DNA of 64,000 nucleotides from Cenococcum geophilum 1.58 (lineage: Eukaryota; Ascomycota; Dothideomycetes; Gloniales; Gloniaceae): contig KV748222.1 of NCBI GenBank assembly GCA_001692895.1, positions 1,208,683 to 1,272,682 on the forward strand, given 5' to 3'. The translations under genes and the position numbers were made by a program. Positions within the stretch are counted from its first letter, which is position 1; each line of letters begins with the position of its first letter. The notes under the pieces were generated by a model. It had not been told where the DNA came from, did no database searches, and saw only the letters and a program-made list of their open reading frames with translations. Of the stretch, positions 32,100 to 45,490 are shown piece after piece.

Positions 32100-34480
32100 A
32101 GAGCCTCCTCCAGCTAACCAGAACTACGGCTATATCTTTCTTATTAACTGGGGTAATCTCTACCTAATAATATACGGTAAGTTTACTGGCAAATATGGAT
32201 ACCGAGTTACCAATAAGCGGTTGCTATTAAGTAAAGCTCCTATATTACCAATATGGAAGCATAAGGCAGACCTTTTTTAGGACGGTCCTTTAGGCAAAAA
32301 GAGGCTCTGGCTGTGTAAGCTTTGCCATCTAGCTTAAAGACCAGGTGCTCTACTTATAATTAACGGCAACGATTATATTAACGGCCATTTAAAATTAAAG
32401 CACGACCTTACTATTAACCCTAAAAGTTACAGTGGTAGAATATAACTACTAGCCGCAGAAGCTTCTGCTTCTGCTTCCACTAGTAGTTATAAACGCTAGC
32501 CGTTCTGGGCAGCTAGCTACGTTTAAGCCTATGTTAATTAGATAATTCTATAAAATATTACCTTTCGTTAAGCTATAAGTCCTTCTACGCGCGCTCTACT
32601 AATATTTAACCGTCCTTAGATCCAAGACTATCTTATAAAGGCGCCTATATCACTAAGCGATTAGATTAAAACCGCATTTAAATAGCGACGCGTTAATATT
32701 AAAGACCTCCTCCTTACCGCACTTAGTAAAATTAATCTTACCTACGATATCTGGACATTTACAAACGGAATGTCACTGCTTGGTATAGTGGCTCATTTTA
32801 TTAACAAAGGTAGAAGGCTTTAATTGGTGCTTTTAGGCCTTCCGTAACTACGAGGATTACACTCTACTAAGAATATAGTAATGGCCCTAGTATCAGTGAT
32901 TTAAAAGTATCAATTTAATTATAAGCTTGGCTCCTTAATAACCAATAACGCTAGTAATAATAATGAGCTCTACGACTACCTCTTATAAAGCCTCTTAGTG
33001 GCTAAAAAGGAGCGGCTTTGGTACGTTGGCTATATCATCAACCTTATCGTTAAGGCTTTAATATACGGCAAAGGCGTAAGCAAGCTCAAACGCTCGATAA
33101 TTGGCGCGAGTAACTATATTAAATTTAATCTTATGCGGCAGAGAGGCTTTGTAGGCAAGCTTTATAATATCGTTAAATATATTATGCGATTAACAAGACG
33201 CCGTAAGGACTTTGCTAAGAACTAGACTAAGGCCTATATTAAGGACGATCTTTTTAATTAAGCAGAGCTTCTGCTTATTAAGGACGGAGGCGTTTGGTGG
33301 AATTCAACCTACTTTATACTCTACTATGCATTACTTCTTCGCAAAGCGATTAACAAATATCTACTAGCTTAGAGGAAGCCCGCTAACAATAGCTATAATC
33401 TATCTTAGGATGCGCTTACTAACGAAGATTAATAGCAGGCAGAGCAGCTTATTAAGATCCTAAAGCCTTTTATATTAGCTACCAAGCGTATAGAAGGCGA
33501 CGCCAACAGTCCTAGTATTAAAGGCTCGTATAGCGCTCTATGGGAGTTAATCACTAATATAGAGCTCCTCTATTAAATCCTCTAGCGAACTTAGCTAAGC
33601 CTTAAGAACGAATGCAACTCCTTCCTTAAATTAGGCGTTAATATAGCTATTGAAAAGATTAACAAATATTTTAATAAAATAAAGGCCGAGAGCCCTTACT
33701 ATTTTACCGCAGTAATCCTTCATCCGTCTCTTAAACGCGCCTACTTTCACGATAAGTGGAAACGGTAGCCCTAGTAATGGAAGCACGCCAAGCGGTGCAT
33801 GGAGACTCTATTTAATGACTATATCAATAAGCAAGTAGATAAGGAAGATAAGGAACTAGTTAAGCTACAACGTAGAAAAATTCCTTATAAATCTAACGAC
33901 GATTTAGCTAATAAATATGCACAGTCCTTAGTCGTAGATGAGAGCCTTACTTCTTTAAAGCGCAATTAAAAGCGTATTAAGCTTGCTAGTAAGCTTGACC
34001 GCTACTATAACGTAGGCCTTAAGTTTATTAAGATCCGTTCTAATGACGGCAATAAGCAGAACGACGTTATTCCTAATCCTCTTAACTGGTGGCTTAAAAT
34101 TGGTTAAATCCTTTATCTAACGCTTACTAAGATTACTCTTAATATGTTCTCTATACTGGTAATAAGCTCTATATGCGAACAAGCCTTTAGTTAAGCTAAA
34201 AAGATTGTTACTAATAAGCGTAATAGACTCTCAACCGATACGATTAAAGTAGATTAATATCAGAAGTGGTGGTTAATTAAAGGCCTTTTATTAAGCAGTT
34301 TAATCGACTGCATTAACTCCAATGGAGCTTTAACTACACCCTGGTTAACGAGCTTAAATGTTAATCTTACTGGCTATAAGCCAACTACAGAGGCAGAAAA
34401 GCCAGCTTGGTAAGGTAGACTTAATAAAGCTTCGTATTTAACCAAATCTAACATAGAAATAGAGCCTCCGAAGTCCTTAC
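32100..34480 (+). pseudogene. hAT transposase relic with BED-type zinc finger and C-terminal dimerisation domain
   Basis: It would cut and rejoin the element's ends. The plus-strand frame shows a BED-like finger ('RLWLCKLCHLA' and later 'GHLKLKH') and 'NLTYDIWTFTNGMSLLGIVAH' with catalytic Asp. 'LITNNASNNNELYDYLLQ' has Asn where catalytic Asp is usual (D-N-A-S-N-N family motif). Next come 'GGVWWNSTYFIL' (R-W-N-S-T region), 'YFTAVILHPSLKRAYF' and the hAT C-terminal block 'NWWLKIG' plus 'MFSILVISSICEQAFS.AKKIV'. About a dozen TAG/TAA codons interrupt it, all explicable as CAG, CAA or TGG mutated. The longest surviving open part is 32998-33225. Family assignment is confident. Confidence 0.85.
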
Positions 34481-34795
34481 CACTAACCGTTCTACCTACC
34501 TTTTAAGCCTCTGCGAGTACGGGACGAATTTGGCTATATTTGGATACTATATTAAGTGAATTAGGGCTGAATTTTTATCAGGCAATGTTGATATTTATAT
34601 ATAGAGAGGTGCTGCTAAAAATCCGAAATGAAACACCATAAAGTCTATACAAATTTCCTAATTGGGACAGCTAGCTGACAGCTTGACAGTCAGCTTACGT
34701 TATCCAACAGCGAGCGGACAGCGAGCGATCCAATTGACGCAGTCAGTCAGCTATTTTTCTCAAGCTCGCAGCTAAGCTAACTGTTGGACACACTG

Positions 34796-37700
34796 ATATA
34801 AACTATATAACTAGTAATAGCGATACCCAATTATTCTATATATAATTAATATAATACCTTAGATACTATTCTAGTGTCTAATTTAATCTTTCCGTTTAAC
34901 CGTCTATCTATAAATAATATACGGTAGAAGTTACTACTTAAACTCCTTATTCTACTAAGAATACTTCCTAGAATACTACTACGAATCTTAGATCTCTATC
35001 CGATATAATTTTACTTAGTACTCTATGTCTTATAAATACTTCTTTAATATAGATTTTAGTAATATCTTCCGCTAATATTTCTTCTAAATATACTATAAAG
35101 TATCCCCACTTTATAAGCTTATCTACTATTACTAAGATTACGTTATAATCTTATCCGGTAATAGGATCTCTTAACTTTAGTAACTTAATAATAAAGTCCT
35201 ATAATATAACCTCCTATAGTCTCTTTAGTATTTTAATAGGTTATAGCTCTCTATATAGCTTATACCTTATTAGTTTATTCCTTTAGCAATCTAAATATTC
35301 TTTTATAACTTACCTAGCTGTCTCTAAATTCTATTAATAATATACTCCTCTTAAAGTCTTAACACTAAGCCTATAGCTCCGTTGTATTCTTAAGTTAGTC
35401 CTTTATAAAATAACTTAACAAACTCCTTTATAATAGATCTTAGTACGTATATCGCTTCTTAATTTTCGTACTATTCCGAGTCTAGATCCTCTATTTATAC
35501 ATCTAGAATCTTTTATATCTAATCACTTTCTAGTAATTCATAGGTCTTTTCTTCTTATATTACTGTAATCTTTAGATAATTATACCTAATTAATCTATCT
35601 ATATCCTTTCGCAATAAAGCCCCTAATAGCTTTTTATTATTTTATAGTTTAGTCTTTCTACTTAAAGCATCTACTTATACATTTTCTATACCCTTAGTAT
35701 ACTAAATCTTAAAATAGTATTCTGTAAGCATCTCTACCCATTTAACCTATCTTTAATTAAGTTCCTTTGTTATTAGGAATCCTATTAGGTTTTTATAATC
35801 CGTTTTAACTATAAATAGTTTCTCTATACCTTATAAGAATGCTCTCTATTTCTTTAGTACTGTAACTATACCTAACAACTCCTTATTATAGATGTTATAG
35901 TTTAGTTCTAGTAGTATTATTTTCCAACTATAATATACTACTAGGTGCTATCCATCTTAATACCTTTATATAAAGTACGCCCCTAATACATAGTCTAATA
36001 CATCTATTTCTATAACCGTTTTTAGTCCTAGTTAATAAATCTTAAGAACTGGCTCCTAGGTGAACAATTCTTTAACCTTCTTAAATAGCTCCTATTATTC
36101 CTTTCCCTATATCTATAGTTCTTCTTTTTTTGTTAATCGCGTAAATGGTTTAATATCTTTTAACTATTATACTATAAACCTTCTGCAGTAATTACAAAAC
36201 CTTAAAAACAATCTTAATTGCGTAACATTCTCCGGTTCTTACCAATTTACTATAGCCTTAATCTTTTTTAGATCTAGACTAAGTTAGCCTAGTTTAATAA
36301 TAAATTTAATAAAATCGGGTTTTCTAGTAAAGAATTCGCATTTTTTAATTGCTACTAGTATCTATTCTTCTTATAGTCTTTTTAAAACCTATTTAACGTA
36401 TTCCCCGTATTCTTCCTTAGTTATTAAGTAGATAATAATATTATTAAGGTATACCATAACAAATTCATCCAAGTGTTCTCTTAATATATTATTAATATAC
36501 TTCTAGAACGTTGCTGGTGCGTTTATAAGCCTAAATTATATAACTAATAGTTTATATAGTTCTTCCTTTAACCTAAAGGCTGCCTTTTATTTATTGCCTT
36601 CCTTAATCCTAATCTAATGGTATACCCATCTTAGATCTATCTTCGTAAAGATTTGCGCATTACTAATCCTATCTTAAATTTCGCTAATTAAGGGTAAAGA
36701 ATACCTATCCTTTTAAGTAATGCTGTTTAACTATCTATAGTTAATACATAGCCTTAGTTTACTATTTTTCTTTAGTATAAATAGTACTGGATAACCTACT
36801 AATAACTGCGATAGTCTAATATATCCCTTTTGTAGGTTTTCTTAGATAAACTCTTTTAATACTCTACCTTCTTCTTCGGTAAGCTTATAGATTGGAAAGA
36901 ACCTTAAGCTTATTCCTGGTTTTAATTCTATTTTATAATCCTATACTATATATTCTAATAGCTTTTTACTTTCCGGTAACTATAGTTTCTTACTATACTT
37001 ATAGTATCTCTTTAGTACATAACTTAAGCCTTACTTAGTCTCTTCGTATATTACTCTAACCCAGTACTATACCAACTTAGCTTATTATTATATTTTGCGG
37101 CGTTAAGTATCTCTAGTATTAACCTAACTAGTAATCTAATTAATCCTTAGATTGTATTTCTATAACTAAGGTATCCCTAATACTGCCTTATCCCTTTCTA
37201 GTGGTAGGATATTAAAAGACATCTTAATTTATTTCCTTTTAATGGTTATCTAAATAGGTCCTATTTTAAGGTTAATAATGCCTCCTCTATAGGCTATCAG
37301 ATCTCCTAAAATTATTACTAATAGGTAAAAACGTTCCTTCTATCTATATAGTAACCCTATTCTTTTAACTGCTACTAGCAAGATATAGTTCCTTATTACT
37401 CCACTATCTATTAATACTTTAAACTATTAATCTTACTATTTAACTCGTAAATTTAGGTATTATCCTTAAATTCCTTTAAGGGTCTAAGGCTCTACTACTA
37501 GCTCCCTTTAGTCCTATAGGCCTCTACTTTTCCTAACTATTAGCTGCTTAATCCTATCGCGCTTAGCTTACTCTTTAGCCAATACCTAGTTCGCTTTTTG
37601 TCTTCAATATACTATAGATAGGTGTTCTCTAAATATTCCTACTATTATCGTCCATCTAAGCATTCTTCCGTAAAGAACCTTCCTAGTTAAAGTATTAAAC

Positions 37701-40700
37701 TTCCTTCCTCTTAGACTTCTGCTGAATGCCAGCCGTATATATACTTGGCATTCCTATACTATTATTTATCTATTATCCAGTATATCCTTATAGAGTATTT
37801 CCGATTCTTTTCCTTTAGATTCTTATATATTTTGTATATATTATCTATATATGCAATCCATAATAGCGTATAGTATACTAGGTGCTTTAGGTTAACTCTT
37901 AGCTCGTCTTTGTCCTTAAGTTTAAACCTCTATCGTACTAATCTAAACGTTACGGCTTTATTTATAGGTACTAAGATACGTCTCTCGCTTCTTTAGTCCT
38001 CTAATTATTCCTCTAGATCCTTTAATATTATAATTAAGGCTCCCCTAATATAATTCATTACCTTTTCCGTAATTAGGTGGTTTTAGATAACTTTTTTGTC
38101 CAACTATATATAGAAATCTTCCTACTTATCATTATATCGCTGTCTATACCACTTTTAGTATAGCTATTAAAGTATATACAGCTTATCTATAAGGAAGTAT
38201 CTTCTTATTACTGCGTCGTAATAGCCCTTTATATGTCGTTCTTCGAACCTAGTAGGGATTTCTAAATCCTTTTCGTCTTCTAGTTCGGTAAGCCACTTAG
38301 CTCTTAGTATGCCTATTCTTAGCTTATTAGTAATTCTTTATACTAGTACTCTATCCTTTATACGTCCTAATACGCTAAATCTCTTATCTAGTTTCTATTC
38401 TTGCTATACGATAATTCTTTACCTAAACTCTTCTATAGTTTCTTTTAGTTTACGTTTTATAGACTAATCCTTAAAGTCTTTTTACTTCTTAGTCTTAATA
38501 TTAACTTTTTAATCTTTAGGCCGAATACTACGTTCTCCTAGTAAGTCTTTTAGGTCTATATATCTATCTCCTAGTCTAATTACTATTTGCGCTATAGATT
38601 CTCTAATCTATAAAAAAGCTCCTTACTTCTTACTTATAGGTGTTCTAATTCATACTCCGAATTTTTAGTCCCTTAGATTCTTTAATCCCGAGCTTACTTC
38701 TAACTTAAGCTTAGCTCCAGCCTTAGTCTAACTAGGCTTGCTTAGTGTTCTCATTTTATCTTAAGAGTCTTAAATCTTACTTATCTTATCTTAAGAGTTT
38801 TATGCCTTTAGAAAACTTCGTCCTAAGCTTATTTATATATTACTAAACTAAGCTATTACTCTGCTCTATTGGTTATTATCCGTTATAGGTCCTTAAGCTT
38901 ACCTTATCTCGTCTTAAGAGTCTTAGTTATCTCTTATCTTATTATAAGAATCTTAAGCCTTTAGCTTTCCGCCTTTATTAAGTGCCGAAGTAGTTTGCTA
39001 TCCTACTTCTCTTACGTCTCGTAAAGCGATAGATATCGTATTTAGTGGGGTTTCGATCCCTACTAATATTCCCTATTCTATAGTGGAATTATCCTCTACC
39101 TCTAGTATAACATCTCTAATAGCCGCGTGTTCCTAGTAAACCGCCTTTATTGCCTTATTATCACGAAATGCTTCGCCTTTATTAAATTTATTACCCTTAA
39201 TGTCCAATCTACGAGCTAGTTTGTTAGTTCCTTAACATTTTAATAAACTTAGCTCCTATAGCCAATAGCTTGCGCTATACTTAGCGTCTTTATAAATTTA
39301 GTATGCGTTATTATAATAAAACGTAAAACTTCTAATTAGATATTCCTTTGTTTCTTATAGTATACTATTATTCCTCTATATATATATATCTTCTACCGTT
39401 AGCCTAGTTCCCTTTATTATATAGTAACTCTAACTATCTTTATAATCCCTTATAAAGTAACCTTATTTTCCGCAATTTATATAAGCTCTGTCTCTAAACT
39501 ATTAATTTTACTATAGAGTCCGCTCAAACGTCTTCTGCTACTAAGATCCCTGGTTTAGCCTCTACTCCTTAGTCCTATAATCGCTAAATCCTTAACCTTT
39601 AGGTTTTTATAGTTTCTTACTCCATCTCTTATCGGCTTCTTTTATACTACTTAGGTCTATTAGCTCTGCGCTATACTATAGTTTCTAACTTAGCTTTAGT
39701 TATTACGTACTCTACGCCTTATATAACTATAGAACTCTATCCTAACCTCTCTTAGTCTATTCCCTTTAGTAGATCCTATTATTGATCTTTATTACTTAAT
39801 CTATTAGTTCCCTTAGGGTATCCGCATCTTCTATTAGAATAATTACGTCCTAGACTTTAGCCTTAAGTCCTTGCTTATATTATGCTATAAGCGCCCTATT
39901 ATTCCACTTGACTTATATTGCTAGTGTTTAGAACTATATTATATACTTAATTGCTAAGGTTCGCTATATAATGTCTTAGAGTTTTCTTTCCGCTATAGTC
40001 GTTGCCTCTAGGTCTCTAAACGTTTATATAAGTTGTTCTATAAATCCATCTTAGCTTAAGAATATAAACCATACCTCTTAGTTTGTAGTTGTTATTCCAT
40101 TTACCTATATTTCTATAAGGTAAGGCTTAAACTATTTAAGTACCCTTCCTATTAAGAACAGTCCTGTATACGCTATTCAATCCATAGGTATTACTAGCTT
40201 TACTCCCTCCTATACTACCTTAAAGTGCATTTGCGTAAGAAATCCTTTAAGCTTTAATCTCTCTCCTAAGAATCTTTCGATCGATAGTAACTTAACCTTT
40301 ACTACGCCTATCCCGTTAATCTTATTTTTAAGTACTATATTATTTTCTATTAACTAGTTAACTATTTCTTATAATTGTTCTACCGTTATAGGTTGTTGCG
40401 AGTCAGTATCCGCTATACTAGTGTCACCGCCTAACCTTAAAGTAGTTACCGCCGTTAATGGCGTTGTAGTGGCTACTTTTGGTGGTATATTATTTAACTT
40501 TCTATATTTAATATCGTAACCGGGTAGTAATTATATAACGGAACCTGGTAATAGTAACTACAATAGGTTCTGTTAATAGGCTAGGTGTATAGGAAATGCA
40601 AAGATAGTAGTTAACAATATAATAATAACTGGTAGAGTGGTTGCCTAATAGATTAACTCTAATTATATTCTAAGAATTACTACAAGGAAAGAACTATCTA

Positions 40701-40959
40701 GGTAGAGACTGAGGGTCCTTAAATACACAACCGTACTCTTAAGAAAGTTATTACTCTGTCTGCTCTGTCTGCTCTATTCGCTCTATTATAGATCTCGTAG
40801 ATTATATAGATTATACAGATTATATTACGTAACTCTGCTTACTATTCCTCGTTATATGGTTCTATAGGTTCTATCCTAGACCGTGCTTATATTAACTAAC
40901 TAGCTTCTTCTAACTCTTCTCTAAGTAGTCGTAACATTGTACTTAAAGCGTTCGTAACA
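34796..40959 (-). mobile_element. Ty3/gypsy element A, truncated in integrase, with 5' LTR at its right end
   Basis: Minus strand, from right to left: LTR ending (plus orientation) CGTTCGTAACA at 40959, gag about 37500-40500, protease, RT about 36000-36900 with catalytic box 'MVYLNNIII' near 36450 (Y-L-D-D expected), RNase H, and integrase about 34800-35500 ('FIRHRVLSKIISDRDPRFV', 'DGQTERLNQTLE'). It ends abruptly at the hAT terminus within integrase. The same family recurs at 2095-2460, 40960-42831 and from about 63250 to 64000. Stops are TAG/TAA throughout. The left end of its LTR could not be fixed. Confidence 0.82.
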
Positions 40960-42831
40960 AAAATCATCCTTTACCTCTTATATAATATCTCTAAGGTCTA
41001 CATACTTTTAGTAAGCTGCCTTTATCGCCTTATTATTATAGAATATTTCACCTATATTAAATTTATCGTCCTTAATATCCAATCTACAAACTAGTTCGTT
41101 AGTTCCTTTATACTTTATAAATTTTAGCTCCTATAGCTAATAGCTTACGCTATACTTAGCGTCTTTATAAATTTAGTATACGTTATTATAATAAAACGTA
41201 AAACTTCTAATTAAACATTTTTTTGTCCCTCGTAGTATACTATTATCCCTCTATACGTATATACCTTCTACTATTAGTCTAGTTCCCTTTATTATATAGT
41301 ATCCTTAACTATCTTTATAATCCCTTATAAAGTAACCTTATTTCCTACAATTTATATAAGCTCTATCTTTAAACCATTAACTTTGCTATAAAGTCCACCT
41401 AAACGTCTTCTACTGCTAAGATCCCTAGTTTAGCCTCTACTCCTTAGTCCTATAATTACTAGATCCTTAACCTCTAGGTTTTTATAGTTTCTTACTCTAT
41501 CTCTTATAGGTTTCTTTAATACCGCTTAGGTCTATTAGCTCTACGCCATACTATAGTTTCTAACTTANCTTTAGTNNNTNCGTACTCTANNNCTTATATA
41601 ACTATANAACTCTNTCCTAACCTCTCTTAGTCTGCTCCCTTTAGTAGATCCTATTATTAATCTTTATCGCTTAATCTATTAGTTCCCTTAGGGTATCCGC
41701 ATCTTCTATTAGAATAATTACGTCCTAGACTTTAGCCTTAAGTCCCTGTTTATACTATGCTATAAGCGCCTTATTATTCTACTTAACTTATATTACTAGC
41801 GTTTAAAACTGCGTTATATACTTAATTACTAAGGTTTGTTATATAATATCTTAGAGTTTTCTTTCCGCTATAGTCGTCGCCTCTAGGTCTCTAAATATTT
41901 ACGTAAGTTACTCTATAAATCCATTTTAGCTTAAGAATATAAACCGTACCTCTTAGTTTGTAGTTATTATTTTGTTTACTTATATCTCTATAAGGTAAGG
42001 CTTAAACCATTTAAGTGCTCTTCCTATTAAAAATAATCCTACGTACGCTATTTGATCCATAGGTATTACCAGCTTTACTCCCTCTTGCGCGACCTTAAAG
42101 TGTATCTATATAAGGAATCCTTTAAGCTTTAATCTCTCCCCTAAGAATCTTTTAATTAATAGTAACTTAACCTTTACTACGCCTATTCCGTTAATCCTAT
42201 TTTTAAGTACCGCATTATTTTCCGTTAATTGGTTAACTATTTCTTATAATTGTCTAACTATCACAGGTTGCTATAAGTTAGTATCTACTATACTAGTGTC
42301 GCCTCCTAACCTTAAAGTAGTTGCCGCCGTTAATGGCGTTGTGGTAGCTACTTTTAGTAGCATATTATTTAACTTTCTATATTTAATGCTATAACTAGGT
42401 AGTAATTATATAACGGAACCTTGTAGTAAGTACTACAATAGGCTTGTTAATAGGCTAGGTATATAGGTAATACAAATTAAAGTTAATAACGTAATAATAA
42501 CTAGTGGAGTGGTTGCCTAATAAATTAACTCTAATTATATTCTAAGAATTACTACAAGGAAGGAACTGTCTAGGTAGGGACTAAGGGTCCTTAAATACAC
42601 GACCAAACTCCTATAAAATTCTTCTTGTACGTAATATATGTCTTATACATAAGATACGTAAGTTCCTCTTGTTCCTTCCGTTTAATACGTAGCATGTTAT
42701 ATAACCTTAGCTACTATCCCTCGTTACATGGTTCTACCGGCTCCATTCTAGACCGTACCTGGATTAACCAACTAGCTTCTTCCGACTCCTCTCCTAGTAG
42801 TCGTAACATCGTACTTAAAGCGTCCGTAACA
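40960..42831 (-). mobile_element. Ty3/gypsy element B: gag and 5' LTR fragment of the same family, interrupted by A
   Basis: Colinear with about 39083-40959 of element A. Its right end CGTCCGTAACA (42831) matches A's CGTTCGTAACA (40959). The LTR end of A abuts the middle of B's gag, so A inserted into B, or the two recombined. Twelve ambiguous bases near 41568-41614 lie in this duplicated region. Confidence 0.75.
41568..41614. other. Cluster of ambiguous bases (N) in the assembly
   Basis: N at 41568, 41576-41578, 41580, 41590-41592, 41607 and 41614, within the second gag copy. A further N occurs at 63857, also in this gypsy family. This suggests consensus conflict between repeat copies. Confidence 0.9.
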
Positions 42832-44914
42832 GTTAACCTACTTAGCGGCCCTATAAAGTTCCGTAGCACTATTATTAAGCTATACTTAATAGACCCTAAA
42901 TATATTTAGGCCGAAGATATTTAAGCTAATAGCACCTAAGTTAATAATATCCAAATTAATAACATTTAACCTACTATAGAAACCGTCCCTTACTAAAACT
43001 AAAGAAGCATAACCACCCTACTAAGGAAGAGGAAGACCCCGTAAGCATCCCCCTTACACTAATACTGCTGATATTACTATATTCTTATAAGAGGACAGCA
43101 ACTATAAGCAATTTAAAACATCCCGTTAAAAGGAAATTATAAAACTAATTAAAAAGGGCGTATTTAAGATAATTAACCCTTAGGACGTACCCGCAGGAAC
43201 TAGAATCTTTAACTTACGATTTATAGATAAGATTAAGAACCCCGGTACTAATAAAGCCTTTAAGAAATTAAGACTCGTTGTCTAAGCGTATAACGATCTT
43301 AAAAAAGGCATTATACTAACCTAGTTACCTACTATTTAACGAGTTAGCTAACGCCTTATTTTATACATCGTAGCGATACTATAAGGTAATGGTATATAGT
43401 TATACCTATGAGATATCTCCTAGGCGTATGTCCAGTCTCTTATAAAGCTAAATTAAGACTTTTATATCCGACCACCTTACGAACTAGGAAGCTAATTAGG
43501 TATTAGGAAGAACTTAATCCTAAAGGTAATTAAGCCTTTATACAGTGTCCTAGAAGTAGGTAATTACTAATTTATAACCTACTATAATTATTATATTAAG
43601 GAATTAAATATAAACTTATTAATATATAACCTTTACCTCTTATAGAGTAACACTCCTAACTACTTTAGTATTATTAGCCTTTAAACTAATAATACTCTCT
43701 TCCTAGCTAATACTACCTTTATAGACGCGGAGCAATAGCAGCTAAAAAAGGTTTACTTTTTTGTAAAAGAGCGCAAGCAACTTATAGTTAAATAGCTACT
43801 TAAGTTTAACGGATATATTATTTAACTCTTTTAGGAAGGTAATATTATAATAACCTAAGAACGCTAGTATAAGAACCTAAATACGGTCTACCCTAGCAAA
43901 GTAACTATAACTATAAGCTTAAGAGGTATAGTCTGTAATGCACTAACTATAAAGGAATAATATATTGCGTAACATGTAAGAGGTATATATATTGCCTTTA
44001 TATATTAACCAGAAGCTTCCTTTAATCTCTTCTTTACCGCCTAGGTAATTAACCCTAAAAAGGAAGGTATTACAGCACTTAATAAATAACTATAATTGTA
44101 AATTAATAACCTAATAAGAGGCCTTATATTTATTAAACTAGACATTAATATATTACGCCTATTCGCTTTTACTAACGCCTTATTCGCTAATAATAAGGAC
44201 CTCTTATTATAAATAGAATATATACTAATATTAGAGAACATATTATATAAGGCTAATATTATCTACTAGTTATTAATTAAGTGTAAAAGAGTTACTAGAA
44301 GCGTACTAGCCTTAGAACTCTATATAATGGCCTATAGATTTAATATTAGCGCTGTAATTAAGTTAACCGTTAAACAACTCCTATAGATTAAACTCCCACT
44401 TATACTTTATACCGACTTAAAATTACTTTATAAATGTCTTATTAAGCTAGGCACTATATAAAAGAAACGTTTTATAATAGACGTTATATGTTTTCGTTAG
44501 TTATATAAGCGTAAAGAAATTACGGAAGTTAAGTGGATTAATAGCGATAGCAATCCTGCTAACTTAATAACTAAGAGTAAGGCATCTACGGCTCTTAAGA
44601 AGTTAATTAATACCAATTACTTAGAACTGTAGACTGTGGAGTGGGTTAAACAAACGAACTTAGATTTGGCTTAGCGTTATAACAGTACTGGGGCACGCCA
44701 CTTGCTATATTCTACGGACCCTAAGTCTAACTAGCCAATTAGGATTTTCCATCCCCGGGATAGAAAATCGCTATTAGCTCGCTTAACACTAGCGCCTTGG
44801 CGGCACTCGCGATACCTGCTACCTAATAATTCTTCTTCTTCCTCTCCTTAGCTTGATATCTTTACTATTGCGAAAGAGGTTCTATTGGTTTTCTGGCATT
44901 TAAAGAGTTGCTAG
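42832..44914 (+). mobile_element. Ty1/copia element C, 5'-truncated: integrase end, RT and RNase H
   Basis: The plus-strand frame starts inside integrase ('SGPIKFRSTIIKLYL'). It continues into copia RT ('KKGVFKIINP..VPAGTRIF', 'FKKLRLVV.AYNDLKKGIIL', 'YLRDISQAYVQSLTKLN', 'DFYIRPPYELG') and copia RNase H ('LYTDLKLLYKCLIKLGTIQKKRFIID', 'EVKWINSDSNPANLITKSKAS') to about 44640. Non-coding DNA with a shared motif follows, then the LTR at 44915. Element B of the gypsy family sits at its left end, within integrase. RIP stops are frequent. Confidence 0.82.
44737..44803 (+). repeat. Second shared motif, copy downstream of copia C pol
   Basis: Matches 60877-60944 nearly base for base (AATTAGGATTTTCC, CCGG core, TAGAAAATCGC, ATTAGCTCGCTTA, GCGCCTTGGCGG). 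Both copies lie between the end of copia pol and the 3' LTR. Confidence 0.8.
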
Positions 44915-45116
44915 TGTTGGAATATAGGAATAGATAAAGGAGATAGCACGGCTGGTAGTCATTTATTTTACATGTCACGTACATAGAGCACGTAAACTAC
45001 GCGAGACGCGTACATATTGTTAAACACTACACTATAGAATAGAACCTTAAGAATCTAGCTACACACTGCACTGCACGTATATTACGTCTATTGCACCGTG
45101 TTAAAGTATCCCGACA
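44915..45116 (+). repeat. Probable 3' LTR of copia element C, 202 bp
   Basis: Begins TGTTGGAAT and ends ATCCCGACA, which are inverted terminal matches bounded by TG..CA. It is preceded by GAGTTGCTAG, much like GAGTTGCCAG just ahead of the other copia's LTR at 61100. No partner LTR was found in the window. Confidence 0.65.
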
Positions 45117-45490
45117 CCTAATTACCATCTTTAATATTTATATATATATATTCCTCCTACACCTATTACCCTTTATAAAAAAAGTCCTCCTATAATTATT
45201 CTAAGTCTTTAATTAAGGACTAAGTTTCTTCTATTAGCAGTAGTATAAAAGAACTACCCGCGATAAGTAGGTAGGTAAGGGTACCTAGATTATATCCTAG
45301 ATATATTGTTGATCTACCCTGGATATATCTCTACGTACTTTAAGATGGTTGCGTATTATTAGCCATTTCTAATACTTAGATTTGCACAATCTTAAATATA
45401 CCAAGGATAGGGTATAGTTGCAATATTATATAAATAAAGTGTAGCTTTAATATATTAATCGCGATAATTTTAAAGAATTTTATATTAAAA
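45117..45490. other. AT-rich RIP-type sequence bordering the MFS gene island
   Basis: TA-rich, stop-rich sequence that changes at about 45490 to normal composition. No element could be identified. Confidence 0.5.

Larger units (their letters stand above)
31554..34795 (+). mobile_element. hAT-family DNA transposon, 3.24 kb, RIP-inactivated
   Basis: Terminal inverted repeats: left CAGTGTGTCTAAGAGTCAGC (31554-31573) and right, read inward on the minus strand, CAGTGTGTCCAACAGTTAGC (17 of 20 identical). Subterminal regions are rich in GCGAGC / CAGTCAGC motifs on both strands, as common for hAT. The transposase relic is 32100-34480. No 8-bp target duplication: AATAGCAC on the left, ATATAAAC on the right. 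Confidence 0.88.

Noticed and set aside
31546..34803. A target-site duplication for the hAT element
   Set aside because: The 8-bp flanks AATAGCAC and ATATAAAC do not match even allowing for transitions.
42625..42909. 94-codon plus-strand open frame
   Set aside because: Its first part is antisense to a gypsy LTR and its last part is the copia integrase end; a fusion by insertion, not a gene.
13600..45480. The AT-rich block as a centromere
   Set aside because: Nested RIP-mutated transposons are also typical of subtelomeres and AT-isochores; sequence alone gives no centromere mark.
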